Part shown: positions 23,221 to 34,225 of the stretch, in pieces
How positions within the stretch are numbered: position 1 is the stretch's first letter
Layout: each line of letters opens with the position of its first letter
Assembly: GCA_028753945.1 (NCBI GenBank)
Contig: JAPNXP010000002.1
Coordinates: 7,006,001-7,070,000 of the forward strand
Direction: 5' to 3'
DNA from: Hexactinellida sp. DTS-2022
Lineage: Eukaryota > Porifera > Hexactinellida
DNA length: 64,000 nt
Made by a program: the position numbers and the translations under genes
Notes under the pieces: model-generated
The model's input: only the letters and a program-made list of their open reading frames with translations
Told to the model about the DNA's origin: nothing
The model's database searches: none

Positions 23221-23785
23221 AATTCCCAACGTCCCCTTAGTCCCACTTAAAGGAACACTCAGCTACCAAAAGCCCAGCAACTACACCACCCACCACTGGC
23301 ACATTTGTAGCAGCAACGACTGCACAAAATGCAAATGTTACATCCCTATCATAAAACGGAAAACCACTACACCCATAATTCCATGCCTGCGATGGCGATG
23401 CATCTATATTTTGCACCAGAAGAACGAACAAACCACAGACCGCAAACACCTCTTCATAACCTCGGCGAACACCAGCAGCACGACACCTAAACTATCCACC
23501 ACAAACGACACAATACAATGCATTCTGACCGGTAGAGACCAAGCATGGAAAATTTTATATACGTACCCCGCCACACACAAACGACCATATAAAACAGAAG
23601 ACAAACAAATAGGAAAATGGCAAAAAACGCCCAGAAAGAATTCCCTAATGCAATCATTCACGAACGAAAAAACCTACTACACTTCTACAACAAAAGTAAC
23701 ACCCCAACAAATACAACACACATCTAAAACAAACCAACAAACACCAAACCAATCAAAAACCAACATACCGTATTTACCCGAATAA
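23221..23785 (+). pseudogene. C-terminal Cys-rich segment of the retroelement
   Basis: The frame reads HHWHICSSNDCTKCKCY, then PCLRWRCIYILH and an Asn/Thr/Lys-rich tail ending at 23785. A Cys cluster followed by a C...Y segment after the RT is the position of the zinc-binding linker and GIY-YIG region in endonuclease-bearing Penelope elements. The GIY-YIG residues themselves are not recognisable, so this is a positional inference. Confidence 0.3.
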
Positions 23786-24027
23786 GCGCCCCGGCGCTTA
23801 TTGTTTTCGTGGGCCCAATTTGTCCAGAATCCTTTTTGAAAAATCCAGAATTTAATATTATGGTGGGATCTAATTATTCTCAGCGACAGAGTAGATACCG
23901 TGGTTACCAAAATCAATGTAATTACACACCATTTAGTAACTAATGTGTTTAAATTTTACTATACCAATGCCATTTTTCTTGACCCGGCGCTAATTCAAGC
24001 CCCCGGCGCTTATTCGTGGAAAAACGG
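23768..24027. mobile_element. MITE of the CCGTATTT/GAATAAGCGCC family
   Basis: The left end CCGTATTTACCCGAATAAGC follows TA. The right end is the inverse (GCTTATTCGTGGAAAAACGG). Inner inverted copies of CCGGCGCTTATT occur at both sides. It is the same family as 3475-3734 and 54960-55160. Confidence 0.6.
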
Positions 24028-24854
24028 TCCACACAAACCAAATAGATCCAAACGACTGAAAAGACCCGACTCGTGAAAGCGCGTATTATACATCGAGAAA
24101 AAAAACAACTGCCACTCAAGGGCGCGCCAACAACATCTTTTGCACTAAAAAATAGCGCGTTCAAAGACACCATTATGGTCCCAATAAAAACATAAACCCT
24201 CCAAACAACAACACTTCCAACAAGGATGACTGCTACATCTAATACATTCACACAACCAACTCAATACCATCAAAATACTAACACCTAAAAGCGACACCAA
24301 CAGCGATACCAACAACAACTAAATCCAAACTCCAACCCATTCCTATAAAGCTACAACAGCATTTTGCAGCAGACTGCAATACTGCAATACTACATAGTAA
24401 AGCTACAACAGCATTTGCAAGATATTGCAATACTACTATACTACAAACTATAATCAAGCAGCAGCAGTGTATAGTTAATACTAAAGAAGTATGTCTATAC
24501 TAATACAGTTCAAATGCAATACAGCAAATATACAGAACAAAATGAATTCCAAACCAACTCCGGTTCAGACCCAACTTAAAGCACCTACAGTTACATTCAA
24601 ATTAAACACAATTAACAAACTGAAGAGTCTATAAATAGACCAAAGTTATTACTTATTTACTATTTGAACTATTTCCTTCTATTACTATTATTAAACCTTT
24701 ACTCAGTAAAAATCCTCTCACCAAGCGGAGAGCCAGCAAGAGGAGAGGGGGAGAGAGGGAATAGAGTAAGGAGAAGGAGAAGAAGAAGCCCAGGGGGAGA
24801 TGCGATATATGTGAGCGTCATAAGGACAAAAAAGTTACAACCACGTGCTTTAAA
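24028..24854. other. No gene recognised; short direct repeats
   Basis: C/A-rich until about 24600. Near 24345-24450 a ~50-base word (AAGCTACAACAGCATTT, then TGCAATACTAC) is repeated. A purine-rich tract (GAGGAGAGGGGGAGAGAGGG) lies at 24740-24760. Confidence 0.4.
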
Positions 24855-25946
24855 CCAAAAATTCCAATAAAAACGATGTACCATATTAGATGATGTTGCC
24901 ATACGCTCAACTTAGCGGTGAAAGATTTTCTAAAAAAGTTCACATCTAATCTAAGAAATGTAGTCGCAAAAGCTACCAAGTTTGTCGCGGCAGCTCGCAC
25001 TAGTATTCATGACTCTGAGGTAATTTCAAACACTGCCTTGTGTGAGTTATTAATGCCAGTAGAAACTAGATGGGATTCTCAATTCTTATTGCTCGAAAGT
25101 ATCATTAAGCTCTCCAATCATATTGATTTTTCGCTATTGGCAGCAAATAGTAAATACCCCTTACGGCAGGGTGAGTTGTCAATAATGAAAGAGCTATGCG
25201 CATCATTGAAGCCATTGAGAAACTTGAATGTATCTCTGCAATCGGATGAATTTGGAACAGTTGGTAAAGTTTTCACTTCTATTAGAAAAACAGCGGAAGC
25301 AATCGTTGAGAAATCTCAGGGTAGCGATCACGGAATCCAGCTTTCCTCGATATTAATGAACAGATTTAGTAATATGTTCATAGAATCTACTGATGAATTT
25401 AGGCTATATGCTATATCAGCTTATCTGGATCCCAGATATTCATCATATATACCAGAAAACGAACGAAACTGTGTAGAATCGATCTTAATTAATAGCTACG
25501 GTTTGTTTTACAATGACCCGAATGAGAAAGTACCAAGTGTGAGTATTATTGAGGAAGAATTTCTAGTGGATAAGGACGAACAGGATGATGACTTGGACGA
25601 ACTATATTCACAAGGAGCCACGGTATCGATATTGCCTAAAATCTGCAACAAAGGAATTGGAGCAGAGTTGAAATATTATAATGATTTGCTAAATGGAACT
25701 AGAACAGTACTTGATAGAAAAGTATCTGGTAAAGAATTATTTAAATGGTGGAATGAAAAGAAGAATGATATGAAGATTTTGCAAAATCTGGCTGTTAAGC
25801 TATTACAAATTCCCGCCACGTCGTGTTCAGTTGAAAGAATATTTAGTGAGGCTGGTATTATCAATTGTCCAAGAAGAATGAGAATGAAAGTTGAGACATT
25901 ATCTCAGCTCGTATTCCTCAATAGGAACATAAAATTCATTAATTGA
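24855..25946 (+). pseudogene. 5'-truncated hAT transposase
   Basis: The open frame starts near 24894 with CCHTLNLAVKDFLKK, the hAT pattern C/H-x-LNL that follows the RNase H-like start. It continues with LMPVETRWDSQFLLLESI (the TRW-S/D block) and YAISAYLDPRY. It ends with the dimerisation domain: LFKWWNEKK, LLQIPATSCSVERIFSEAG and LSQLVFLNRN, stop at 25944-25946. A TGA (24891-24893) precedes the CCHTLNL block, although HIR upstream still fits the family. The N-terminal BED zinc finger and first catalytic Asp are missing. No CAGGG-type ends were found around it. It is a dead or domesticated fragment of about 350 codons; the long uninterrupted frame suggests recent decay. Confidence 0.75.
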
Positions 25947-26702
25947 TTGTACTTATATACATACTATACAATATGTATTAGTAATGCATATGATATTGGG
26001 GATATTACACTAACAGTAGACTCGTAAATCCGAATTTTGGGTAATTCGAACAGATTTTATTGGCTGGCGTTCGTGTTAACGTGAATAAATATCTGTATAA
26101 TACAGTAGTATATATTAAATTAAATAATATCTAACCAAGTACGCATCTCAATTAATTATCTATGTAGTACTTAGATTTGATTTAGATGGATTTGATTTGG
26201 ATTTGCTTTGGATTTGATTTGGATTTGAATTGGATGGATTTGATTTAGTGCAAGTTTAACTCTACTACATTAGTACAAGGGATTATGCCACACATAATTT
26301 GCGATATAGATTTGATTCTTTTTTTCTATTGATTTTCAAATAATCACTCGATTTTATCAGAAATTTGGCATTATATAAATATTAACTCTATAACTTTGCA
26401 TTAAAGTTGAAAATCGACACGGCATAATCCCAAGAACAACTGATAAGGATCATTTTTGAGAGATAGTTTTCTCTCTACGACTTATATTTTTTGAGATACG
26501 CATAAGAATACAAAAGTCACTCCCTGGAAATTCTCACGGAAAGTATTTCTACAAAATGACGGTGATCTTGACCTTCAGAGACGTCAAAAAGGTAAAAAAA
26601 TATTAATCATTTTTTCTTTCGGATTTGGATAGATAACATGTCAATGTATAGCTAGGAGTGGTTAAAATAAAATATATCATTTATCATGTTTCACAATTAT
26701 TA
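25947..26702. other. Non-coding; GGATTT microsatellite
   Basis: A TTTGGATTTGA-type microsatellite lies at about 26172-26240. A CAGTAGACTCGTAAATCCGA near 26016 resembles one end of a pogo-type MITE but has no partner. Confidence 0.45.
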
Positions 26703-27032
26703 CAGTACACCCTCGCTAATCCGAACCTCGCTAATCCGAACCCTCGCTAATCCGAACAGGGGATACCAAAATATTTTAATAATAATAGTTGGAAAAATCG
26801 TAAATATTGGTATATTGCAATGGAAATATCATAAATAAGTCTCAGTAAGGAGTGCACTAGATGTTTAGTGCGGATTAACAAGGTTTGTACAATTTTAGTT
26901 CGGATTATCGAGATTCTCATTTATAGATGCCCATAGGAAATGCATTACTTCACTAATCCGAACAAATTCACTAATCGGAACAGAATTTTTATGAATCGGA
27001 ACACCTCTGTTCGGATTAGCGAGGGTGTACTG
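26703..27032. mobile_element. pogo/Tigger-like MITE (330 bases), TA target
   Basis: The ends read CAGTACACCCTCGCTAATCC and its perfect inverse, both flanked by TA. The motif CTCGCTAATCCGAAC is tandemly repeated three times at the left, with degenerate copies near the right end. Confidence 0.8.
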
Positions 27033-27063
27033 TACTACTCTCTGGCCATATTATTCTATATTA

Positions 27064-27146
27064 CAGTGGAACCCCGCGTGTCGGGGCACCTCCGTCCAAG
27101 CGCACAGCGCCCCGATACGAGGGAGTGCCCCGATACGTGGGGTTTT
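27064..27146. mobile_element. Very short pogo-like MITE (~83 bases)
   Basis: CAGTGGAACCCCGCGTGTCG at the left is mirrored by CGATACGTGGGGTTTT at the right, with TA at both borders. It lies 30 bases from the preceding MITE. Confidence 0.5.
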
Positions 27147-27885
27147 AAGAAAACTCCAATATGTTTGGTTAAGGAGTAACCTAGGACATTCCGTTCTATT
27201 TAGTATAAGCTTCTACGACAAAAATCTTAGTTACTTATTAATGTACTGTTTTTTAACAAGCCCGTGACTGGATAGGCATATTATTACTAAATATGCAATA
27301 TCGAATCATTGACTAAATTAGAAGTAGAGTTGTACACCTTTTACTTTCAATATGGGCGGTCGATTTAATACATTTTCTAAGTAACTCTACGAATTATCCT
27401 GCTTTGGAGATAAGCTATATATAGAGTAACATTTGTTTATCTTATAGCTGTAACATCAATCGACATTAGTTAATTGCAAAGTAGCCTAATAGCAACCAAC
27501 TTTTGTATCTATAATCATTTTTTTAAGAGGTGTAATAATCAAGTACCATTTATCGGTATTTTGGTAGAATAAATTAAAAATAACAAATTACTCGTAATAT
27601 TTTGCAAAGTAATGAATTGTGCCTGATAGTGTGCAGTATTATCAATTAGTTTTGTATTAGAAATTGGCTCTATCTAGTGTGTATTGTGTAGGATAAATCA
27701 TTGAAGTATTCAAGTTCATGTTATTTGAAATTACGTTATAAAATTGCTGAACAAATTACGAGTATCTTATTAATCCATGGTACGAAATTACTTCTAAATA
27801 TTTATTGTAATTTATGGGCTGTTTAAAAGTACAGACATTCATTGTGCCTACATATTGGGAATTGGACATATCTCAGGCCTCCCTC
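27147..27885. other. No gene recognised
   Basis: AT-rich DNA without a supported feature. Confidence 0.5.
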
Positions 27886-27889
27886 TCAC

Positions 27890-28300
27890 CTTCGCCTAAG
27901 CGGGGACACCTCTTCCCTCCCGCCTTCGCCTAAGCGGGGACACTTCTTCCCTCCCGCCGTCTTCTAAGCCGGGGACAGCTCCTCCCTCCCGCCGTCTTCT
28001 AAGCGGGGACACCTCTTCCCTCCCGCCTTCGCCTAAGCGGGGACACCTCTTCCCTCTCACCTTCGCCTAAGCGGGAACACCTCTTCCCTCCCGCCTTCGC
28101 CTAAGCGGGGACACCTCTTCCCTCTCACCTTCGCCTAAGCGGGGACACCTCTTCCCTCCCGCCGTCTTCTAAGCGGGACACCTCTTCCCTCCCGCCTTCG
28201 CCTAAGCGGGGACACCTTTTCCCTCCCGCCTTCTCCTAAGCGGGGACACCTCTTCCCTCCCGCCTTCGCCTAAGCGGGGACACTTCTTCCCTCCCGCCAT
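27890..28300. repeat. ~34-base minisatellite, about 12 units
   Basis: Units of CCTCCCGCCTTCGCCTAAGC plus GGGGACACCTCTTC with variants (GCCGTCTTCTAAGC). It is GC-rich in an AT-rich background and ends 270 bases before the Mutator-like frame. Confidence 0.85.
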
Positions 28301-28318
28301 ACCATTCAATGGGTATGG

Positions 28319-28463
28319 GCATAGGCGTCGTAACCCGCACGGGTGCCCGGAAATCTCCGGGCGGCCCGGAAGGGTTGCTCCTATGCTACTAATACTATAC
28401 CCGGACATTACCCGGAATTCCGGGCTGCCCGAAGGATTGCCCTTTGCATTTACGACTCCTATG
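28319..28463. mobile_element. Small GC-rich inverted-repeat element
   Basis: ATAGGCGTCGTAA at the left faces TTTACGACTCCTAT at the right. The interior carries CCGGAAATCTCCGG and ATTCCGGGCTGCCCG blocks. A relative with ATAGGCGTAAAGACC and TTTCCGGGTGGCCC lies at 53143-53235. Confidence 0.5.
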
Positions 28464-28566
28464 GGTATGGGTTGGGGGTATTTATTTGAGCAGTTATAAG
28501 ACAAATCGAGATAGTCGTAATGGATTTACTTTTCATTTATTTTTTCAAATACATTAGATAAAAATA

Positions 28567-30764
28567 ATGTCAAGCGAGTCAAGCTTCGACGCTCAACTTT
28601 TCAATGAGTTTGATGATTTTGTTCCGAAGGCTTATTCAACAGATTTAGACAGTATTCCTTCCGATCCCCAGTCTCCCCTTGCTACCATCTCTTCTCAAGG
28701 ACCTCCTCCACTTCTAGCAACATCATCCCAAACATCTATCCCTCCACCAACACCTGGGATCTCGGAGTCCTTCTTCGAACTTGACATAGCGCCTCAGGAT
28801 GCAGACAGATTGACAAGTCGGAGACGTAGGGGTCGCCCTTTCAAGCGAATCTACGCCAGAAGGCACACTCTAGGCAAAGTTGACACCATAGAAGATGCCT
28901 TAGTCAAGCAACCAGAACCTATTCCCAAAATTACAAGCAAATCTGGGAGTCATAAGTTCTCAAAAACCCGTCCTCTACGGGGATATACTTCTAAATACCG
29001 TATTCCTTTATATACCTATCCTAGATCAGTGAAGTTTGGAACATCTCATGGTGATTCTAACAAGATTGCATCTATACCTACTGGTATGAGGATTCTTGAT
29101 GTAGGAATTCTAGCCGAAGTATTCGCTACCTTTCAATGCAACAAATGCAATGATTCACTCCTTGCCTTATACGAAGAGAAACGCAAATACGGTTGGCAGA
29201 CATTCTTTAGGGTCAAGTGCCAGAGTTGCCATTCAGAACACGCAACTTTCCCATCCTCACGTTCTCTGGACATGCCCAGCCACCATACTTGTGTCAATGT
29301 ACCTTTTACCCCCCAAGATATGAATGAAGTGACGATGAGATCGGTATTAGCCACACATTCAACCGGTATGTCATGGCGTGATTTACACAAGATTGCTACA
29401 GTATTTGATATTCCACCCCCAAGTCAAGTTATGCTACCCCGATATGCCATCCGTCTTGAAGATGTTACTAATAATGCAGTGAATGTATCGATGTCAGAAG
29501 GTGCTGAACATCTGCACAGGAAGGTAGATTCAGAGCAGTCTCCCGAGACTAAAGCTGTCAACGTTCCGATATCTTTCGACAGCTCCTGGAAGACCAGGGG
29601 TTTCTACTCCAATATAGGTTTCGGTGCTGCCATATCCACCTCCACCAAGAAAGTACTAGACTACGAGATCTTGAGTCGACTATGCGAGAAGTGCTCTATC
29701 TGGACAGAAGAGAAACAGAAGGACAAACCGTCCGAGTACGAGAAATGGCTAGAGCGTCATAAGCCGAATTGCAACAGGAATTACACAGGTTCTTCCCAAG
29801 CAATGGAGCCGGAAGCTGCCGAGAGAATCTGGGGTCGCAGCTTGGAGAAGAACCGCCTGGTGTATTCCGTGTTTGTTGGTGACGGAGACTCTAAGGCCTT
29901 TCAGCACGTGACAAGACTTGATCCTTATCCCCTTGTGAAAGTGCGAAAATAAGAATGTCTGACACATGTTGCCAAGCGTCTGAAGAAGAACCTAAGGAAA
30001 TGAAGCATAATACAAAGACAAAAAATTATATACTACACAAACTCTCCGAATGGAAAGCTGACTATATCGCCGCGAACTATTCTACCGTTATATTACAGAA
30101 CCGTGGAACAACACCTGATAAGCTGTCACGAGCTCTACGCCTTCTCCTCGAGCACGCAGCAGGAAATCATTCTGGCTGTCCTACCGGCGAGAACACATGG
30201 TTTCGTTGGAATAAACCATCTACCTCCACAACACCAGCTACTTTGACCACCTTTACACCTATTGAAATCCAGAAAGTACGCGAGGTCTTCAACACATATG
30301 CCACGACTGAGTTCTGCAGCCATCTGACGCTAGGTCTAACTCAGAATGCAAATGAATCCCTGCACAACATGATATGGTGCCTCTGCCCCAAGAACAAACA
30401 CGTTTCTCCTCAGTCTATCAGGATTAGCACTGCCATCGCTGTTCTGAGTTTCAATGAGGGAGAACTGTCACTCTTCGGGATGATGGATGACCTTGGGCTA
30501 TCTCCATCTCGGCAGGTTTACCAGTCAATAGTCAACCGAATTCATAAGTTGCAATATTCCCGAACTTCTTGGATTAAGTCTAATTTCCAGCGACGACGAA
30601 GAAGACTGAAGCTGGTCAAGCAGCACAGAGAGAAGGCACTGCTGAAGTCAGAAGGCGGCGGTAGCTACCGAGGAGGACGTTATGGAGCTGAGAGCAAGCA
30701 AAGCAAGATGCGTGGGCGCACTCGAGGACGGGTTAGAAGGCGAGAGGAGTTTCTACTGGCGTGA
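28567..30764 (+). pseudogene. Mutator-like transposase, copy 1
   Basis: The ATG at 28567 opens a Ser/Pro-rich N-terminus with a basic patch (SRRRRGRPFKRIYARR). Next is a zinc-binding pair (CNKCN and CQSCHSEH, about residues 193-222). The DDE core follows: D in SFDSSWKTRG (about residue 338), D in VFVGDGDSKAF (about 437), E in NANESLHNMIW. A C-x2-C...H...C segment (LCEKC to HKPNC) lies between the first two. This is the Mutator-like transposase domain seen in invertebrate MULEs, a cut-and-paste DNA transposase. Two lesions separate the halves: GAA to TAA at 29950-29952, and a one-base deletion near 29993, both intact in copy 2. The C-terminal part resumes from 29955 in the shifted frame and ends in a basic tail (FQRRRRRLK, GRTRGRVRRR). 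The PHD finger follows in the -1 frame. Confidence 0.75.
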
Positions 30765-31030
30765 AGAGAAAACTGAAGGAGCGTAATACTCCTTCTGTCT
30801 CTAGTCAGTCTTCTGGTGATGCTTCTAGTGGTTCAGAAGAGTCGACCACCCTTTGTGCCATATGCGATAAGAGAGAGCCGGATCCAGTAGCACTCAGACG
30901 AGTCGGGAAGAAGATTGAGTCGCAATGGGTATGCTGTGATGTCTGCTCAGACTGGATCCACTGCTACTGTGCTGATGTAGTATACGAGATTGTCTCTGTT
31001 GGATCTTTCACTTGTGACAAGTGTACTTAA
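30737..31030 (+). CDS. PHD finger frame overlapping the transposase end, copy 1
   Basis: The frame is open from after a TAG (30734-30736) and overlaps the last 28 bases of the transposase frame, in the -1 register. It encodes a Ser-rich linker, then a C4HC3 PHD finger: CAIC, WVCCDVCSDWIHCYC, and a final CDKC, stop at 31028-31030. PHD fingers usually read histone H3 tails; here the domain may guide target choice. The same frame relation exists in copy 2. Whether it is fused to the transposase by frameshifting or splicing, or made separately, is not decidable from the sequence. Confidence 0.65.
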   Translation, partial: KARGVSTGVKRKLKERNTPSVSSQSSGDASSGSEESTTLCAICDKREPDPVALRRVGKKIESQWVCCDVCSDWIHCYCADVVYEIVSVGSFTCDKCT

Positions 31031-31679
31031 TATGTGAGTTGTTCAATTTTACCTTTACTCGATCCATTTATTAATCAAAATAGGTACGAATTTGCAGCTA
31101 TTTAGTACGACTATTGCGGTTTCGATCACTTAGCGAGGGTTCACTTAACAAGGTCCGTTTTCCGACTTTGTTTGTTCGTATTTGGTGTTACCGGCCTCAT
31201 TCGACCACCGTTACTATTGTAACAACAGCAATATATATTCTTACTTAAAATTGATAAAGTCACTCACTTGTGTACCAATTATGCTTCTTTGAAGATAGTT
31301 TTTTGGTTGATTTTTGAATTAATATCACTATAACTCCATCCAGTCGAAGAATATTTAATTGAAAACCTTCCTCCTTCGAGTTTCTGGGTGTATCATTGAT
31401 TCGTTATACCATATTGTTGATGGATCATGATGGTAGTTTGTGTTGTGGGGATAATAAGTAGGGTTTTTAATCTTTAGTCTCGGGAATTGTTTTTTAAACC
31501 CAGGTTCTCGGGATCACGATCTGAGACGTAATGCTGGTGATACAAGGGTTTTGCATTATTGGCTGAAATCGGTTTCAAATACTATATACTACACCTCGAT
31601 TATAATATGGACTCTGTGCATTATAATGGTGATGTCATTTTTTCAATGAGTAAGCATATTCGTGATTTTTGGTGGGTGA
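31031..31679. other. 3' non-coding part of the Mutator-like element
   Basis: Almost base-for-base identical to 57500-58160, so it belongs to the element. There is no convincing frame. Confidence 0.65.
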
Positions 31680-32515
31680 CAGTGATGTGCTCCGTTACTA
31701 AATCTTCCGTTACTCCGTTACCGTTACTTTTTTTATTCCGTTACCGTTACTTGATTTCTTCCGTTACCGTTACTCCGTTACTTTTGTTAATTTTATTAAT
31801 TTTATCCGTTTACCTTTATTCAGTACAGTTTACCTAATGTAATGGCAATGGAATAAGTTTAACGTAGTAACGGTTACTGTGTTACGGTAATGTAATGGTA
31901 AGAGTGACTGATTAAAGATAACGGTAACTGGTTAAAAGTAACGGACGCTCGTTACTGTTACTTTTTCCGTTACCGTTACTCGGCGACGCCCGTTACCGTT
32001 ACTTTTTCCGTTACCGTTATTCCGCGACGCTCGTTACCGTTACTTTTTCCGTTACCGTTACTCCGCGAAGCCCGTTACAGTTAGTTTTCCGTTTCCGTTA
32101 CTCAGCGATGCTCGTTTCCGTTACTTTTTCCGTTACCGTTATTCCGCGACGCTCGTTACAGTTACCTTTTCCGTTACCGTTACTCCACGACGCCCGTTTC
32201 CGTTACTTATCCGTTTCCGTTACTCGGCGATGCTCGTTTCCGTTACTTTTCCGTTACCGTTACAATTTCCGTTTCCGTTACTTTTCCGTTTCCGTTACTC
32301 GGTGATGCTCGTTTCCGTTACTTTTCCGTTACCGTTACTCGGCGACGCCCGTTACAGTTACTTTCCGTTTCCGTTACTCGGCGAAGCTCGTTTCCGTTAC
32401 TTTTCCGTTACCGTTACTCGGCGACGCCCGTTACAGTTACTTTTCCGTTTCCGTTACTCGGCGACGCCCGCTACCGTTACTTTTCCGTACCGTTACCGTT
32501 ACTTGTAACGGAGTA
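31680..32515. repeat. CCGTTACCGTTACT repeat with inverted block
   Basis: Short words CCGTTACCGTTACT recur, interspersed with CGGCGACGCCCG/CGCGACGCTCG. Between about 31840 and 31960 the same word runs in the opposite direction (GTAACGG), so the left part can fold back. The same structure follows copy 2 (58160-58203 and 59546-59990). The serine/phenylalanine-rich frames across it are repeat translations. Confidence 0.8.
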
Positions 32516-33112
32516 CATCATTAGTGTGGGATATGTTGGTACAATAAATATGCTTATTATATTATACTTTCTCTTATCTCGTGTGAGTTATGATTAATTG
32601 GGTCGATTTCCACATTTTGCCCTTGCTATATACGTATATACTCTATGAAGATTAATTGTGTTTAATTTATTGTATAGATTTGATGTATTTTTTAAAATTG
32701 TATGTCTGTATACAGTGTATTGTTATTTTACCGTCAGGTATTCGAATCTATTGTCAGATTTACACAATCTTGTTCTCGTAGTTCATCAATGGCAACAACA
32801 ATTATTTAGTATTTAAAAGGACCACGCCTAATCAGAAACGTCAGGTTGACCAAAAAATCGGGGGGGCCGTTGTACTAGTTCATTCAATATGTCAAATACA
32901 CAATTTAAAATGAATAGAAATAACAATTATATTTGAATGCTTCCATGTCTGCATTTCGTAATTGAACAATTAAAGGGTCTATAGTGCTAATAATATACAC
33001 TGAATATGTTTCCAACCATAATACAAAGTCAAGATTCTAGTAATTCAATGAATTATAATTATAATAATTTGCTAATTCGTGTTCTGACCCTAATAATTCT
33101 TGAAAATAATAA
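32516..33112. other. No gene recognised
   Basis: AT-rich DNA without supported features. Confidence 0.5.
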
Positions 33113-33271
33113 ATGACTTATTCTGAGCGTTCCGCTAAAAAACCTAAGTTTGTCCAGCCACTATTGAAACATTTTTTCCCAGCACCAACATCGCTCACTT
33201 CTCCGGACAAAGATCCAGATTCTCAGTCCGCTGAAGGCCTAATGAATTTTACTGTGCCGACAATACTATAG
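33113..33271 (+). pseudogene. N-terminal fragment of an unidentified protein, cut by the palindrome array
   Basis: An ATG opens a short frame containing SAKKPKFVQPLLKHFFPAP and a Ser/Pro/Asp stretch. It stops inside the first palindrome repeat at 33271. A basic patch followed by L-x-x-FF near the start is common at the N-terminus of TTF-type hAT/ZMYM-like transposases, but this is only a resemblance. Confidence 0.3.
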
Positions 33272-34225
33272 TATAGTGGCCCAGTATTAGAATCACTGCC
33301 TTTATTTTTATTTTTATTATTATTATTATTACTGTGCCGACTATACTATAGTATAGTGGCCCAGTATTGGAATCACTGCCTTTATTATTACTGTGCCGAC
33401 TATACTATAGTATAGTGGCCCAGTGTTAGAATCACTGCCTTTATTATTATTATTATTATTATTATTACTGTGCCGACTATAGTATAGTATAGTGGCCCAG
33501 TATTAGAATCACTGCCTTTATTTTTTATTATTATTTTTACTGTGCCGACTATACTATAGTATAGTGGCCCAGTATTAGAATCACTGCCTTTATTATTATT
33601 TTTACTACTGTGCCGACTATACTATAGTATAGTGGCCCAGTATTAGAATCACTGCCTTTATTATTTTTACTGTGCCGAGTCACTGCCGACTATACTATAG
33701 TATAGTGGCCCAGTATTGGAATCACTGCCTTTATTATTACTGTGCCTACTATACTACAGTATAGTGGCCCAGTTCTAATCTTACTGCCTTGGTTAGTTAT
33801 TATTACTGTGCTGACTATACTATAGTATAGTGGGCCAGTTCTAATCTTAGTGCTTTGGTTTGTTGTTATTACTGTGCCGACTATACTATAGTATAGTGGC
33901 CCAGTATTGGTCTTAGTGCTTTGGTTAGTTATTACTGTGCCGACTATACTATAGTATAGTGGCCCAGTATTGGAATCACTGCCTTTATTATTATTATTAT
34001 TTTTATTTTTTACTGTGCCGACTATACTATTGTATAGTGGCCCAGTATTAGAATCACTGCCTTTATTATTCTTATTATTATTATTATTTTTACTGTGCCG
34101 ACTATACTATAGTATAGTGGCCCAGTATTGGAATCACTGCCTTTATTTTTATTTTTACTGTGCCGACTATACTATAGTATAGTGGCCCAGTATTGGAATC
34201 ACTGCCTTTATTATTATTATTTTTA
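33252..34225. repeat. Tandem array of ~14 palindrome-bearing repeats with TTA spacers
   Basis: Each unit contains ACTGTGCCGAC, the perfect palindrome CTATACTATAGTATAG, then TGGCCCAGTATTGGAATCAC and TGCC. A variable TTATTATT run follows, for a period of about 60-77 bases. Variants include AATACTATAG (first unit), a unit with an inserted TCACTGCCGA near 33680, and units ending TCTTAGTGCTTTGG. Further copies lie at about 35045-35310 (four), 36730 (partial) and 58204-58320 (two). Confidence 0.85.

Larger units (their letters stand above)
17557..24360 (+). mobile_element. Decayed Penelope-like retroelement region with nested insertions
   Basis: Except for the hAT and MITE inserts, the plus strand here is strikingly rich in C and A, unlike its AT-rich surroundings. 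It contains fragments of a reverse transcriptase (19211-23134), followed by a Cys-rich segment (about 23280-23415). The upstream part (17760-18640) has open but unrecognised frames. Insertions at 19610-22124, 22293-22665 and 23768-24027 break it. No boundary repeat was found, so the limits are set by composition only. Confidence 0.45.

Noticed and set aside
29133..29967. Minus-strand frames opposite the Mutator-like gene (also 56391-57040)
   Set aside because: Shadows of the conserved transposase codons; no motif of their own.
32108..32508. Open frames rich in Ser, Phe, Arg, Pro
   Set aside because: They are translations of the CCGTTACCGTTACT repeat.
33252..34225. CRISPR-like appearance (regular repeat with spacers)
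   Set aside because: The spacers are only variable TTA runs, the repeat is longer than a CRISPR repeat, no cas genes exist and the genome is eukaryotic.
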